Translations under genes and position numbers: made by a program | Notes under the pieces: model-generated | The model's input: only the letters and a program-made list of their open reading frames with translations | What the model was told of the DNA's origin: nothing | The model's database searches: none | Assembly (NCBI RefSeq): GCF_900100205.1 | Contig: NZ_FNEQ01000007.1 | Span: 328,458 to 392,457, forward strand | Origin: Duganella sp. OV510 | GTDB lineage: Bacteria; Pseudomonadota; Gammaproteobacteria; Burkholderiales; Burkholderiaceae_D | Reading direction: 5' to 3' | DNA: 64,000 nt | Shown: one piece after another, positions 46,115 to 55,194 of the stretch | How the letters are laid out: every line of letters begins with the position of its first letter | How positions within the stretch are numbered: position 1 is the stretch's first letter

Positions 46115-47259
46115 GCCGCACCTCCGATCTCGTTCCACACCTGGCCATAGTAGGCGCGCACCATATTCATATACCGCGAGTCTTCCAGCAGGAAGGCGTC
46201 GTGGCCGTGCGGTGCGTCGATTTCCGCGTAGGTGACGTTGCGGCGGTTGCTGATCAACGCCTGCACGATCTCGCGGCTGCGCTCCGGTGAAAAGCGCCAG
46301 TCGGTGGTGAAGGAAGCCAGGAAGAACCTGGCCTTGGTGCCCGCCAGCGTTTTCGCCAGGTCGCCGCCATGCAGGCGCGCCGGGTCGAAGTAATCCAGTG
46401 CCTTGGTGATCAGCAGGTAGGTATTGGCGTCGAAGTATTCGGAGAACTTGTCGCCCTGGTAGCGCAGGTAGGACTCAATCTCGAAGTCGACGCCAAAGTC
46501 GAACTTGTAGTTGCCCGACGTGGCCACGTCACGCAGCTTGCGGCCGAACTTCTCGGCCATGTCGTCGTCGGACAGATAGGTGATGTGGCCGACCATGCGC
46601 GCCACGCGCAGGCCGTTCTTCGGCACCACACCGTGTTCATAGAAATCGCCACCGTGGTAGTCCGGATCGGACAGGATGGCCTGGCGCGCCACGTCGTTGA
46701 AGGCGATGTTCTGCGCCGACAGCTTGGCGGTCGAGGCGATCACCACGCAGTGACGCAACCGTTCAGGGTACATGATCGACCAGGCCAGCGCCTGCATGCC
46801 GCCCAGCGAACCGCCCATGACGGCAGCGAACTGCGTGATGCCCAGCTGGTCGGCCAGGCGTGCCTGCGCAGCCACCCAGTCTTCCACCGTCACCACCGGG
46901 AAGGTAGCGCCGTAAGGTTTGCCAGTGGCCGGATTGGTATGCATCGGGCCGGTCGAGCCAAAGCAGGAGCCGAGGTTGTTAATCCCGATCACAAAGAATT
47001 TATCAGTATCCAGCGGCTTGCCCGGACCGACCATATTGTCCCACCAGCCGGTGCTTTTCGGCTTGCCTTCATATTCGCCGGCGACGTGGTGCGAGGCGTT
47101 CAGCGCGTGGCACACCAGCACCGCGTTGGATTTGTCGGCGTTCAGCGTGCCGTAGGTTTCGTACATCAGCATGTAGTCGCGCAGCGACGCGCCGCTTTGC
47201 AGGAGCAAGGGCTCGGCAAAATGCATGGTTTGCGGCTTAACGTATCCCAGGGATGACAT
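46111..47259 (-). CDS. metX: Homoserine O-acyltransferase
   Basis: A 382-residue alpha/beta-hydrolase-fold enzyme that acylates homoserine, the committed step to methionine. Nucleophile Ser in MGGSLGGMQALAW, the family motif NNLGSCFGSTGP, and Asp/His in FTTDWRFSPE and DAPHGHDAFLL. Whether it uses acetyl- or succinyl-CoA is not certain; betaproteobacterial MetX enzymes are often succinyltransferases. ATG 47259 (MSSLGYVKP) is the family start; the frame upstream reaches into ptsI. Translationally coupled to metW. Confidence 0.95.
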   Translation of the reverse strand: MSSLGYVKPQTMHFAEPLLLQSGASLRDYMLMYETYGTLNADKSNAVLVCHALNASHHVAGEYEGKPKSTGWWDNMVGPGKPLDTDKFFVIGINNLGSCFGSTGPMHTNPATGKPYGATFPVVTVEDWVAAQARLADQLGITQFAAVMGGSLGGMQALAWSIMYPERLRHCVVIASTAKLSAQNIAFNDVARQAILSDPDYHGGDFYEHGVVPKNGLRVARMVGHITYLSDDDMAEKFGRKLRDVATSGNYKFDFGVDFEIESYLRYQGDKFSEYFDANTYLLITKALDYFDPARLHGGDLAKTLAGTKARFFLASFTTDWRFSPERSREIVQALISNRRNVTYAEIDAPHGHDAFLLEDSRYMNMVRAYYGQVWNEIGGAA

Positions 47260-47306
47260 TGTTGGTTTAGTTTTTTTGAGGGGCGGCCCCACGGGCCATC
47301 TAACAA

Positions 47307-47333
47307 GGTGGAGCCGCGAGGGTGGGCTCCACC
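47307..47333 (-). terminator. Hairpin after ptsI, possible terminator
   Basis: A perfect nine-base-pair stem (47307-47315 with 47325-47333) starts three bases past the ptsI stop. On the minus strand it is followed by TTGTTAG, a weak U-rich tail. A second GC-rich dyad (47280-47295) lies nearer the metX start. Confidence 0.5.
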
Positions 47334-47336
47334 AAC

Positions 47337-49085
47337 TTACATCAACTGCAATTGTTCGACCGCGTCTGCAATTACGTTGGGTTCCATCGAGCGCATGATC
47401 TTGCGGGTTTGCGGCACGATGCGCGCAAGGTCGCTGTTCAGGATTTCCTGCTTGACCGACAGCAGTTGGGCAGGATGCATCGAGAATTCCCGCAGTCCCA
47501 TGCCCAGCAGCAGGCGTGTCAATTTCACATCGCCGGCCATTTCGCCGCACACGGCGACGTCGATCCCGGCTTTATGCCCGGCCGCAATCGTCATCGAGAT
47601 CAATTGCAGCACAGCCGGATGCAGCGGATTGTAAAGGTGTGCGACTTCATAATCAACCCGGTCGATCGCCAGCGTGTACTGGATCAGGTCATTGGTGCCG
47701 ATCGACAGGAAGTCCATGCGCTTGACAAACATCGGCAGCGCCAGCGCGGCGGCCGGGATTTCGATCATGGCGCCGACATCGACATCATCATCAAACTTGA
47801 TGTACTGCTCGCGCAGTTCGGCCTTGGCTTGCGCCACCATGGCCAGCGACTGGTCGATTTCAAATGCATGCGCCAGCATCGGGATCAGGATGCGCACCTT
47901 GCCGAACGCCGAGGCGCGCAGGATGGCGCGCAGCTGTGTCAGGAAAATCTGCGGCTCGGCCAGACAGTAGCGGATCGCGCGCAAGCCCAGTGCCGGATTC
48001 AGCGCGGTCTGCTCGCTCTGGTCCAGCGGCTTGTCGGCGCCGATGTCCAGCGTGCGGATGGTGACCGGGCGGCCCTTCATCGCCACCACGGCTTTCTTGT
48101 ACTGCTCGAACTGTTCGTCTTCCGACGGGATCTTGCTGTTGCGGCCCATGAACAGGAATTCGGAGCGGAACAGGCCGACGCCATTCGCGCCCGCCTCCAT
48201 CGCAGCCGGGCAATCGTCCGGCAGTTCGATATTCGCCAGCAGCGTGATCTCGGTGCCGTCCTTGGTGATGGCCGGCGTCTTCTTCAGCTTTTGCAGCTTC
48301 TTCCTGGCGCGCGCGGCGGCGCCCTGGCGCTCGCGGTACTGGTTCAGTATCAGCGCGCTCGGGTTGGCGATCACCACGCCGGCGTCGCCGTCGATGATCA
48401 GCCAGTCATCCTGCTCCACCAGCGTCGAGGCGCCGGATACGCCGACCGTCGCCGGAATATCCAGCGAGCGGGCGACGATGGCGGTGTGCGAGTTCTGGCC
48501 GCCGACATCGGTGACAAAGCCGATAAACGAGCGGTCGCGGAACTGCAGCATGTCGGCCGGCGAAATATCGTGGGCGACGATGATCATCTGCGGCTGGAAC
48601 TCGTCGCCGCCGGCTGGCGCGGCAGCCGGCAGGATCTGCTCGGTGCCCATCATCACCTTCAGCACGCGCTCGGCGACCTGCTGGATGTCGGCCTTGCGCT
48701 CGCGCAGGTAAGGGTCTTCGATTTCGTCAAACTGCGCCGACAGCTCATCGATCTGCGTCAGCAGCGCCCATTCGGCGTTGTAGTGGCGGGTGCGGATGAT
48801 GTCCAGCGGTGCTTCGGAAATCATCGGGTCGGACAGGATCAGCGCATGCACGTCGATGAACGCGCCCAGCTCCGTCGGCGCATCCTTGGGCAGCTCGTTC
48901 CACAGTGTTTGCAGTTCCTTGTGGACGGCGGCCAGCGCCTGCTGCAAACGGCTGACTTCAGCCTCGACCTGCTCTTCAGCCACCAGATAGTGTTTGACGT
49001 CCAGCGCGGCCGGCGCCAGCAGGTGCGCGCGGCCTATCGCGATGCCGCGCGAGACCGGAATGCCGTGCAGCGTGAACGAGGCCAT
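47337..49085 (-). CDS. ptsI: Phosphoenolpyruvate--protein phosphotransferase (enzyme I)
   Basis: A 582-residue enzyme I that passes phosphate from PEP to HPr. N-domain His 200 in GGQNSHTAIVARS; C-domain FRSEFLFMGR, GTNDLIQYTLAIDR and the active-site region AVCGEMAG. ATG 49085 (MASFTLHGIP) matches the family; an ATG at 49130 that overlaps the HPr stop (TAATG) would add 15 residues and is possible. With HPr and EIIA-Man but no sugar permease, this is a regulatory PTS branch. Confidence 0.94.
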   Translation of the reverse strand: MASFTLHGIPVSRGIAIGRAHLLAPAALDVKHYLVAEEQVEAEVSRLQQALAAVHKELQTLWNELPKDAPTELGAFIDVHALILSDPMISEAPLDIIRTRHYNAEWALLTQIDELSAQFDEIEDPYLRERKADIQQVAERVLKVMMGTEQILPAAAPAGGDEFQPQMIIVAHDISPADMLQFRDRSFIGFVTDVGGQNSHTAIVARSLDIPATVGVSGASTLVEQDDWLIIDGDAGVVIANPSALILNQYRERQGAAARARKKLQKLKKTPAITKDGTEITLLANIELPDDCPAAMEAGANGVGLFRSEFLFMGRNSKIPSEDEQFEQYKKAVVAMKGRPVTIRTLDIGADKPLDQSEQTALNPALGLRAIRYCLAEPQIFLTQLRAILRASAFGKVRILIPMLAHAFEIDQSLAMVAQAKAELREQYIKFDDDVDVGAMIEIPAAALALPMFVKRMDFLSIGTNDLIQYTLAIDRVDYEVAHLYNPLHPAVLQLISMTIAAGHKAGIDVAVCGEMAGDVKLTRLLLGMGLREFSMHPAQLLSVKQEILNSDLARIVPQTRKIMRSMEPNVIADAVEQLQLM

Positions 49086-49129
49086 CGGCTGGCCTGCGGG
49101 GAAACGGGGACGGCTGCGCTCCGCCCCCA

Positions 49130-49399
49130 TTACTCGCCTTCGCCGAACTTGTCGTTGACCAGCGCGGTCAGGGCGGCGACACAGTCGCCTTCATCCGGGC
49201 CGTCGGCTTCCAGCAGGACTTTGGCGCCCTTGCCGGCGGCCAGCATCATCACGCCCATGATGGATTTGGCGTTGATGCGGCGCGCGTTACGCGTCAGCCA
49301 GACATCGCTTTTGTATTTTGCTGCCAGTTGAGTGAATTTGGCGGAAGCGCGCGCATGCAAACCAAGCTTGTTAATAATTTCGAGTTCTTGCTGAATCAT
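49130..49399 (-). CDS. ptsH: HPr phosphocarrier protein
   Basis: An 89-residue protein with phosphorylated His 15 in KLGLHARASAKF and a Ser 46 site in NAKSIMGVMML, so it could take both enzyme I and HPr-kinase phosphorylation. No hprK is in the window. It sits between the EIIA-Man gene and ptsI. Confidence 0.95.
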   Translation of the reverse strand: MIQQELEIINKLGLHARASAKFTQLAAKYKSDVWLTRNARRINAKSIMGVMMLAAGKGAKVLLEADGPDEGDCVAALTALVNDKFGEGE

Positions 49400-49440
49400 T
49401 TTTCTTTTGTCTCAATCAGATTGCGCATTGCTAAAAAACG

Positions 49441-49848
49441 TCAGGTTTCCCCGACGCGTATCCGGTTGTCGACGCGCACGGCTCCACTTTGCGCGCCGGC
49501 CAGGGCCATCTCCACCACCACGTCCAGCGTGTCGCGGCGGTAGGTGATGGCGCGCAGCAGCATCGGCAAGCTGACGCCGGCGATCACCTCCACCCGTCCA
49601 GCATCGGCCAGCCGGTTACAGCAATTGGCGGGCGTGCCGCCTTTGACGTCGGTGATGACCAGCACGCCGTCGCCATCGTCAAGGCGCTTGATCGCCGCCG
49701 CCGCCAGTATCTGCACCTCGCCCAGATCCTGATCGGCGATCACGTCGATCGCTTCCAGGTGCTCGGTCGGACCACGGAATACGTGGGCACAAGCCGCCAG
49801 AAAGGCCTGTCCGAGTGGTGCGTGCGTCAGAAGTAGTATGCCTACCAT
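49441..49848 (-). CDS. PTS EIIA, mannose/fructose family
   Basis: A 135-residue EIIA-Man-type domain: MVGILLLTHAPLGQAFL with His 9 as the phosphate acceptor, and VLVITDVKGGTPANCC. No IIB, IIC or IID genes are nearby, so it most likely serves regulation (as in betaproteobacterial PTS linked to carbon storage or DNA uptake) rather than sugar import. First gene of EIIA-HPr-enzyme I. Confidence 0.92.
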   Translation of the reverse strand: MVGILLLTHAPLGQAFLAACAHVFRGPTEHLEAIDVIADQDLGEVQILAAAAIKRLDDGDGVLVITDVKGGTPANCCNRLADAGRVEVIAGVSLPMLLRAITYRRDTLDVVVEMALAGAQSGAVRVDNRIRVGET

Positions 49849-49895
49849 ATTGTTAAACCGCCAGTGAGGAATGAATATTTCTTGTCATCAGGAAC

Positions 49896-50846
49896 TTATT
49901 TAGCTGCCGCCACGGCAGCCTCCACCGCATCGATAAACATCTCCGCCACCGGGAAGCCGGCTTGCTGGGTGATCTCCTGGAAGCAGGTCGGGCTGGTGAC
50001 GTTAACTTCCGTGAGGAAATCACCGATAACATCTAATCCTACCAGCAACAGGCCACGGGCGGCCAGAATCGGCCCCAGCGTATTGGCGATTTCAAAGTCG
50101 CGCTCGGTCAGCGGCTGGGCCACGCCGATGCCGCCGGCGGCCAGGTTGCCGCGCACTTCGCCGTTCTGCGGGATGCGCGCCAGCGAGAATGGCACCGGCT
50201 TGCCGCCGATGACCAGGATGCGCTTGTCGCCTTTTTCGATGGCCGGGATGAAGCGCTGGGCCATGATGGTGTACTTGCCGTTGCCAGTCAGCGTTTCGAT
50301 GATGGCGCCCAGGTTCATGCCGTCCGCCTTGACGCGGAAGATGCCGGTGCCGCCCATGCCGTCCAGCGGCTTGAGGATGATGTCGCCGTGCTGCTTCTGG
50401 AAGGCGCGGATGCGCGCCTCGTCCGAAGTCACCAGAGTCGGCGAGGTGAATTCGCTGAACTGGGTGATGGCAACTTTTTCATTGTGATCGCGGATCGCCG
50501 ACGGCTTGTTGAACACCTTGGCGCCCTGCTTCTCGGCCAGCTCCAGCAGATAGGTGCTGTAGACGTATTCCATGTCGAACGGCGGGTCCTTGCGCTGCAG
50601 GATGGCGTCAAACTGGCCGAGATTGGTTTCCACCGGCGCGTCGGCGCGATACCAGTCGGTGCTGTCGCCGGTGAAGTGGATGCGCGCCACATTGGCCGTC
50701 ACCACGCCCTGCTCGACCGCCATGTCCTTCTGCTGGAAGGCGTAGACCTCGTGGCCGCGCTTGTTCGCCTCCACCATCATGGCGTAGGTGGAGTCCTTGT
50801 AAGTCTTGAAGGTCGACAGCGGGTCGGCGAGGAAAGCGATTTTCAT
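49896..50846 (-). CDS. gshB: Glutathione synthase
   Basis: A 316-residue ATP-grasp enzyme that joins gamma-Glu-Cys and Gly. MKIAFLADPLSTFKTYKDST, QRKDPPFDMEYVY, ILKPLDGMGGTGIFRV (ATP loop) and AAGGIGVAQPLTERD are diagnostic. Downstream of gshA by 52 bases on the same strand. Confidence 0.97.
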   Translation of the reverse strand: MKIAFLADPLSTFKTYKDSTYAMMVEANKRGHEVYAFQQKDMAVEQGVVTANVARIHFTGDSTDWYRADAPVETNLGQFDAILQRKDPPFDMEYVYSTYLLELAEKQGAKVFNKPSAIRDHNEKVAITQFSEFTSPTLVTSDEARIRAFQKQHGDIILKPLDGMGGTGIFRVKADGMNLGAIIETLTGNGKYTIMAQRFIPAIEKGDKRILVIGGKPVPFSLARIPQNGEVRGNLAAGGIGVAQPLTERDFEIANTLGPILAARGLLLVGLDVIGDFLTEVNVTSPTCFQEITQQAGFPVAEMFIDAVEAAVAAAK

Positions 50847-50898
50847 GGGTGCATCCAGTTGAGGTAATAACTGATTTTAGCCGAGATCCGCAAACCGC

Positions 50899-52200
50899 TC
50901 AGTAGACCTCCGGATTTGGATCGGTGCGTTCCATTTCCAGCGACGCCGCCAGCAGCGCCAGCCGCGCCACCACGCCGTACACGTAGAAGCGGTTCGGCGC
51001 CGCCGTGCCCGGCTTGGCCTTCAGGTCCGGCACCGCGTGCTGTTGGGCGAACGCCAGCGGCACATACTGCGAACCGGGCGCGTTCAGGTTCTGGTCGACG
51101 CCCTTCTCGGCGTGCACGCGGTAGAAACCACCGACCACATAGCGGTCGATCATATACACCACCGGCTCGGCCACCGCATGCTCGATGCTCTCGAACGTCG
51201 GCACGCCTTCCTGGATGATGAAGTCGGTGACTTCCTTGCCATCCTTGATGACGGTCATCCTGTCGCGCTGGGCCTGGGTCAGTTCCTTGATCTCGCTGGA
51301 ATCCTTGATCGTCAGGATGCTGGTGCCGTAGGTGCCGGCGTCCGGCTTGACGATCACGAAGGGCTTGTGCTCCTTCATGCCGTATTCCTTGTACTTCTTC
51401 TTGATCTTGGACAGCAGCGCGTCAATATTGGCAGCCAGGCAATCATAGCCCTCGCCGGTGCGGAAATTGACGGCGTCGCACTTGGCGTGCAGCGGATTGA
51501 GCATCCACGGATCAACGCCGATCAGCTTGCCGAACTTCTTGCACACCTCATCGTAGGCGTTCAGGTGGTTGCTCTTGCGGCGCAGCGCCCAGCCGGCGTG
51601 CAGCGGCGGCAGCAGGCTTTGTTCGTGAATATTCTGCAGAATGTCCGGAATGCCGGCCGACAGGTCGTTGTTCAGCAAAATCGTGCACGGGTCGAAATCC
51701 TTGAGACCGACGCGGCGGCCGTTCGGCGAACGCACCAATGGCTCGACCACCAGCATGTTTCCATCCGGCAAAGCAATTGGCGTCGGCTCGGTGACCTCCG
51801 GCGACAGCGAGCCCAGCCGCACGTGCAAACCGGTCTGGCGGAAGATCTGCATCAGGCGGGCGACGTTTTGCCAGTAAGTCGGGTGACGCTGGGTCACTTC
51901 CGGGATCAGCAACAGGTTGCGCGCGTCTGGACAATACTTGTCGATCGCTGCCATGGCCGCCTGCACCGACAGCGGCAGCATCTCGGTGGCCAGCATGTTG
52001 AAGCCGCCCGGGAACAGGTTGGTATCCACCGGCGCCAGCTTGTAGCCGGCGTTACGCATGTCAACCGAGCAATAAAACGGCGGTGTGTGCTCCTGCCATT
52101 CGAGGCGGAACCAGCGCTCAATTGCAGGGGTAGCGGCCAGGATTTTTTCTTCGAGGTCGAGCAGAGGTCCGCTCAGGGCCGTGACGAGGTGGGGAACCAT
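50899..52200 (-). CDS. gshA: Glutamate--cysteine ligase, proteobacterial type
   Basis: A 433-residue enzyme for the first step of glutathione synthesis. It belongs to the type found in Betaproteobacteria and Acidithiobacillus, which is unrelated in sequence to E. coli GshA: SVDMRNAGYKLAPVDTNLFPGGFN, DAGTYGTSI and VVYMIDRYVVGGFYRVH. The product is used by GshB, encoded directly downstream. A terminator separates it from amt. Confidence 0.93.
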   Translation of the reverse strand: MVPHLVTALSGPLLDLEEKILAATPAIERWFRLEWQEHTPPFYCSVDMRNAGYKLAPVDTNLFPGGFNMLATEMLPLSVQAAMAAIDKYCPDARNLLLIPEVTQRHPTYWQNVARLMQIFRQTGLHVRLGSLSPEVTEPTPIALPDGNMLVVEPLVRSPNGRRVGLKDFDPCTILLNNDLSAGIPDILQNIHEQSLLPPLHAGWALRRKSNHLNAYDEVCKKFGKLIGVDPWMLNPLHAKCDAVNFRTGEGYDCLAANIDALLSKIKKKYKEYGMKEHKPFVIVKPDAGTYGTSILTIKDSSEIKELTQAQRDRMTVIKDGKEVTDFIIQEGVPTFESIEHAVAEPVVYMIDRYVVGGFYRVHAEKGVDQNLNAPGSQYVPLAFAQQHAVPDLKAKPGTAAPNRFYVYGVVARLALLAASLEMERTDPNPEVY

Positions 52201-52270
52201 GTTATTACTTCCTTATTACCGTGCGGATGCCTCAAATGAGGGCAAAAACGCTATTTTAAAGGCAGGAAAT

Positions 52271-52297
52271 AAAAAAAGCGCCCCGCAGGGCGCTTTT
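52271..52297 (-). terminator. Intrinsic terminator of amt
   Basis: A GC-rich stem (52278-52283 with 52288-52293) with a CGCA loop; on the minus strand it is followed by a T7 run, seventeen bases after the amt stop. The plus strand also has four Ts, so it may work both ways. Confidence 0.9.
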
Positions 52298-52314
52298 CAT
52301 TGAAAACTTATCAA

Positions 52315-53850
52315 TTAATGATGATAAGCCGATTCACCGTGGGTGGTGATGTCCAGGCCTTCGCGCTCTTCCTCTTCAGGCACGCGCAGGCCGATGACGA
52401 TGTCCACCAGCTTGAAGGCCACCAGCGCAACGATGCCGGACCAGATGATGGTGGTGCCCACCGCAGTAGCCTGCACGATCACTTGCGAAGCGATCGAGTA
52501 GTCTGGCGATGGCTTGTTGGCAACGTAGTCGAAGATGCCCTGGCCGCCCAGCGATGGTGCAGCGAACACGCCGGTCAGGATCGCGCCCAGGATGCCGCCA
52601 ACGCCGTGCACGCCGAACACATCCAGCGAATCGTCCGCGCCCAGCAGTTTTTTCAGGCCGTTGACGCCCCACAGGCAGATCACGCCAGCCAGCAGGCCGA
52701 TGATCAGCGCGCCCATTGGGCCGACGAAGCCGCAGGCCGGGGTGATGGCCACCAGGCCGGCCACCGCACCCGAGGCGCCACCCAGCATCGATGGCTTGCC
52801 TTTGAAGATCCACTCAGCGAATACCCACGACACGGTAGCGGCAGCGGTTGCCAGCAGCGTGTTGATGTAGGCCAGCGCGGCGATGTCGCCGGCTTCCAGC
52901 GGCGAGCCGGCGTTGAAGCCGAACCAGCCCACCCACAGCAGCGAAGCGCCGATCATGGTCATCGTGACCGAGTGCGGTGCCATCGACTCGCGGCCGTAGC
53001 CGACGCGCTTGCCGATCACATACGAACCCACCAGGCCGGCAACGGCGGCGTTGATGTGCACCACGGTGCCGCCGGCGGTATCCAGCGCGCCTTTCTGGAA
53101 CAGGAAGCCGCCTTTGGCGGTTTCCACGGCCAGCGTGGCGGCGTCCTTGATCGCGTCAGGGCCGGTCCAGAACCAGACCATGTGGGCGATCGGCAGGTAA
53201 GCGAAGGTGAACCAGATCACGATGAACGCCAGCACGGCAGTGAACTTGGCGCGTTCGGCGAAGGCGCCAACGATCAGCGAGCAGGTGATGGCCGCGAAGG
53301 TCGCCTGGAAGGCAACGAACATGAACTCAGGAATCACCACGCCCTTGCTGAAGGTCGCCGCGTAAGCGAACGTGCCTTTGATCGGGTCGTAGATGTTGTT
53401 CAGGAAGGTGCGGTCATGCAGGTTGCCGAAGAACGCATTGCCCTCGGTGAACGCCAGCGAATAACCGTAGATGCACCACAGCACCACGATCAGCGCGAAG
53501 ATCATGAAGACTTGCATCAGGATCGACAGCATGTTTTTCGAACGGACCAGGCCGCCGTAGAACAGCGCCAGACCAGGAATCGTCATCAGGATCACCAGCA
53601 GCGTAGCGACCATCATCCAGGCGTTGTCGCCCTTCTGTGGCGTAGGCGCGGCAGCGGGAGCGGCTTCGGCAGGCGCGGCTGGTGCAGCAGCGGCCGGTGC
53701 GGCGGCTGGCGCTTCAGCAACAGGTGGCGATGCGACTGCGGCAGCGGCAGCCGGCGCTTCCGCCGGCTTGGCGTCCTGGGCGTGCACGGGTGCGGCCAGC
53801 GCCAACAGGATAGAGACCCCAGCTAGCAAGCTTGTTATAGTTTTCTTCAT
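52315..53850 (-). CDS. amtB: Ammonium transporter with signal peptide and Ala-rich N-terminus
   Basis: A 511-residue Amt channel for ammonium uptake, with about eleven core helices. A signal peptide (MKKTITSLLA..., APVHAQ) is followed by a ~50-residue Ala/Pro-rich segment, then the channel from about 75 on (WMMVATLLVILMTIPGLALFYGGLVRSKN). The pore signatures LPIAHMVWFW and FGVHGVGGILGAI hold the paired pore His residues. The C-terminus (VPEEEEREGLDITTHGESAYHH) is the part PII normally contacts. The upstream gene is PII, 14 bases away. Confidence 0.95.
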   Translation of the reverse strand: MKKTITSLLAGVSILLALAAPVHAQDAKPAEAPAAAAAVASPPVAEAPAAAPAAAAPAAPAEAAPAAAPTPQKGDNAWMMVATLLVILMTIPGLALFYGGLVRSKNMLSILMQVFMIFALIVVLWCIYGYSLAFTEGNAFFGNLHDRTFLNNIYDPIKGTFAYAATFSKGVVIPEFMFVAFQATFAAITCSLIVGAFAERAKFTAVLAFIVIWFTFAYLPIAHMVWFWTGPDAIKDAATLAVETAKGGFLFQKGALDTAGGTVVHINAAVAGLVGSYVIGKRVGYGRESMAPHSVTMTMIGASLLWVGWFGFNAGSPLEAGDIAALAYINTLLATAAATVSWVFAEWIFKGKPSMLGGASGAVAGLVAITPACGFVGPMGALIIGLLAGVICLWGVNGLKKLLGADDSLDVFGVHGVGGILGAILTGVFAAPSLGGQGIFDYVANKPSPDYSIASQVIVQATAVGTTIIWSGIVALVAFKLVDIVIGLRVPEEEEREGLDITTHGESAYHH

Positions 53851-53864
53851 TCTCGTTCTTCCTA

Positions 53865-54203
53865 TTAGAGAGCTTCGTTGCCGGTCTCGCCGGTACGAAT
53901 ACGGATCACTTGTTCCAGGTTGGTCACGAAGATTTTGCCGTCGCCGATCTTGCCGGTACGGGCAGCGCCTTCAATCGCTTCGATGGCCTGTTCGACGACG
54001 GCGTCATCCACCGCCGCTTCGATCTTGGTCTTCGGCAGGAAGTCCACCACATACTCCGCACCACGGTACAGCTCGGTGTGGCCTTTCTGACGGCCGAAGC
54101 CTTTCACTTCGGTGACCGTAATCCCCTGCACGTTGATCGCCGACAGGGCTTCACGCACCTCGTCAAGCTTGAACGGCTTGATAATGGCGGTAATCATTTT
54201 CAT
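53865..54203 (-). CDS. glnK: Nitrogen regulatory protein P-II
   Basis: A 112-residue PII protein with the T-loop Tyr 51 (GHTELYRGAEYVVDFLPK), the uridylylation site, and IGDGKIFV with RIRTGETG. It binds ATP/ADP and 2-oxoglutarate and blocks the Amt channel when nitrogen is plentiful. Its position between the porin and amt makes it GlnK-like rather than the housekeeping GlnB. Confidence 0.95.
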   Translation of the reverse strand: MKMITAIIKPFKLDEVREALSAINVQGITVTEVKGFGRQKGHTELYRGAEYVVDFLPKTKIEAAVDDAVVEQAIEAIEGAARTGKIGDGKIFVTNLEQVIRIRTGETGNEAL

Positions 54204-54214
54204 ACTGGCCTCGC

Positions 54215-54961
54215 TTAAAAGATTTTGGAAATGGTCAGGACAGCACCTTTCTTACCCAGGTTCTTCCCGTTTCCGACGTAGGCATCGGTGTCGGCATAGA
54301 CCGCCGCCAGGCCAACTGAAACCACGCCGAAATCCTTGGTGACGCCCACCTTGTAGTCGGTGTAGCTGACAGCGCCGTTATTCTTGACGTTCTGACGGCC
54401 GACGTGCAGGTTCAGCACGAAGCCATCGGCGATCTCCTGGTTCAGCTGGGCGTCGATGTAGCCGGAGTTTTTCGAATCGGCCGTGCCAAACAGGTTGGTG
54501 GTCGAGTGCGAATACTTCAGCGAGGCCGGGCCCACCGAGATCTGGCCATACAGCTCGAAGGTGTTGGCGCTGGTGCTCAGCTTGTTCGACGGATAGTAGT
54601 AGTACAGGCCGCCGACGTCATAGCTGACCAGGTCGGTGATGGCGCCGCGCTTGCCGCCATAGATGTCCAGCTCGACGTCGCCATCGCCGCCGCCATCCTT
54701 GATCCATTTGATATTGGTAGCCCAGGTGCCGGCATAGAAGCCGGTCGGGTTGTTCACATAGTCCGCGCCAACTTGTAGGGCCGGTTTCAGGCGGGTTTGC
54801 GAAATACCGCGATAACGGTAGTCGCTGACAACGGCAGCGTTGAAGCTGACTTCGTTGTCGGGTTTGGCTTCAGGGGCGGGTGCCGCCTCCTGGGCCTGCG
54901 CCATGGATGCGAATGCTAAGGTCAACGCAGCGATCAGGGTTAAGTTCTTGGCCATTTTCAT
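54215..54961 (-). CDS. TorF-family putative porin
   Basis: A 248-residue outer-membrane beta-barrel protein: signal peptide (MKMAKNLTLIAALTLAFASMAQA), then the family opening VSFNAAVVSDYRYRGISQT and alternating amphipathic strands, ending in a terminal Phe (ISKIF) for barrel insertion. The ATG at 54961 starts the signal peptide; an upstream frame adds no plausible leader. It is first in a unit with glnK and amt, behind a sigma-54 promoter. The solute is unknown; small nitrogen compounds are a reasonable guess from context. Confidence 0.9.
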   Translation of the reverse strand: MKMAKNLTLIAALTLAFASMAQAQEAAPAPEAKPDNEVSFNAAVVSDYRYRGISQTRLKPALQVGADYVNNPTGFYAGTWATNIKWIKDGGGDGDVELDIYGGKRGAITDLVSYDVGGLYYYYPSNKLSTSANTFELYGQISVGPASLKYSHSTTNLFGTADSKNSGYIDAQLNQEIADGFVLNLHVGRQNVKNNGAVSYTDYKVGVTKDFGVVSVGLAAVYADTDAYVGNGKNLGKKGAVLTISKIF

Positions 54962-55053
54962 AATTGTTTTTCCTAGTGAGTTGAACTTGATGAGCAGATG
55001 CGGTTTAAAATCCTTGTTAAGCGAAGCAATGAAAAGCATTCATTGGCTTCTTT

Positions 55054-55069
55054 AGCAGAATGTGTGCCA
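55054..55069 (-). promoter_or_regulatory. Sigma-54 (-24/-12) promoter of porin-glnK-amt
   Basis: On the minus strand TGGCACACATTCTGCT matches TGGCAC-N5-TTGC with the invariant GG and GC exactly ten bases apart. It lies about 95 bases upstream of the porin ATG. Confidence 0.8.
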
Positions 55070-55194
55070 GCTAATGTTGTTCAGCAATCAGGTGCCGTAT
55101 CATGGTTGACAACGGCCCGGCTCAACCCAAAGTGGGAATCATCACGCGCGCAAAGAGGGATATCGGCGGTTTCGCACCACATTAACGCCGGATC

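Noticed and set aside
47260..47336. Possible SAM riboswitch before metX
   Set aside because: Two GC-rich hairpins are there, but no recognised SAM-type core; the first fits a weak ptsI terminator better.
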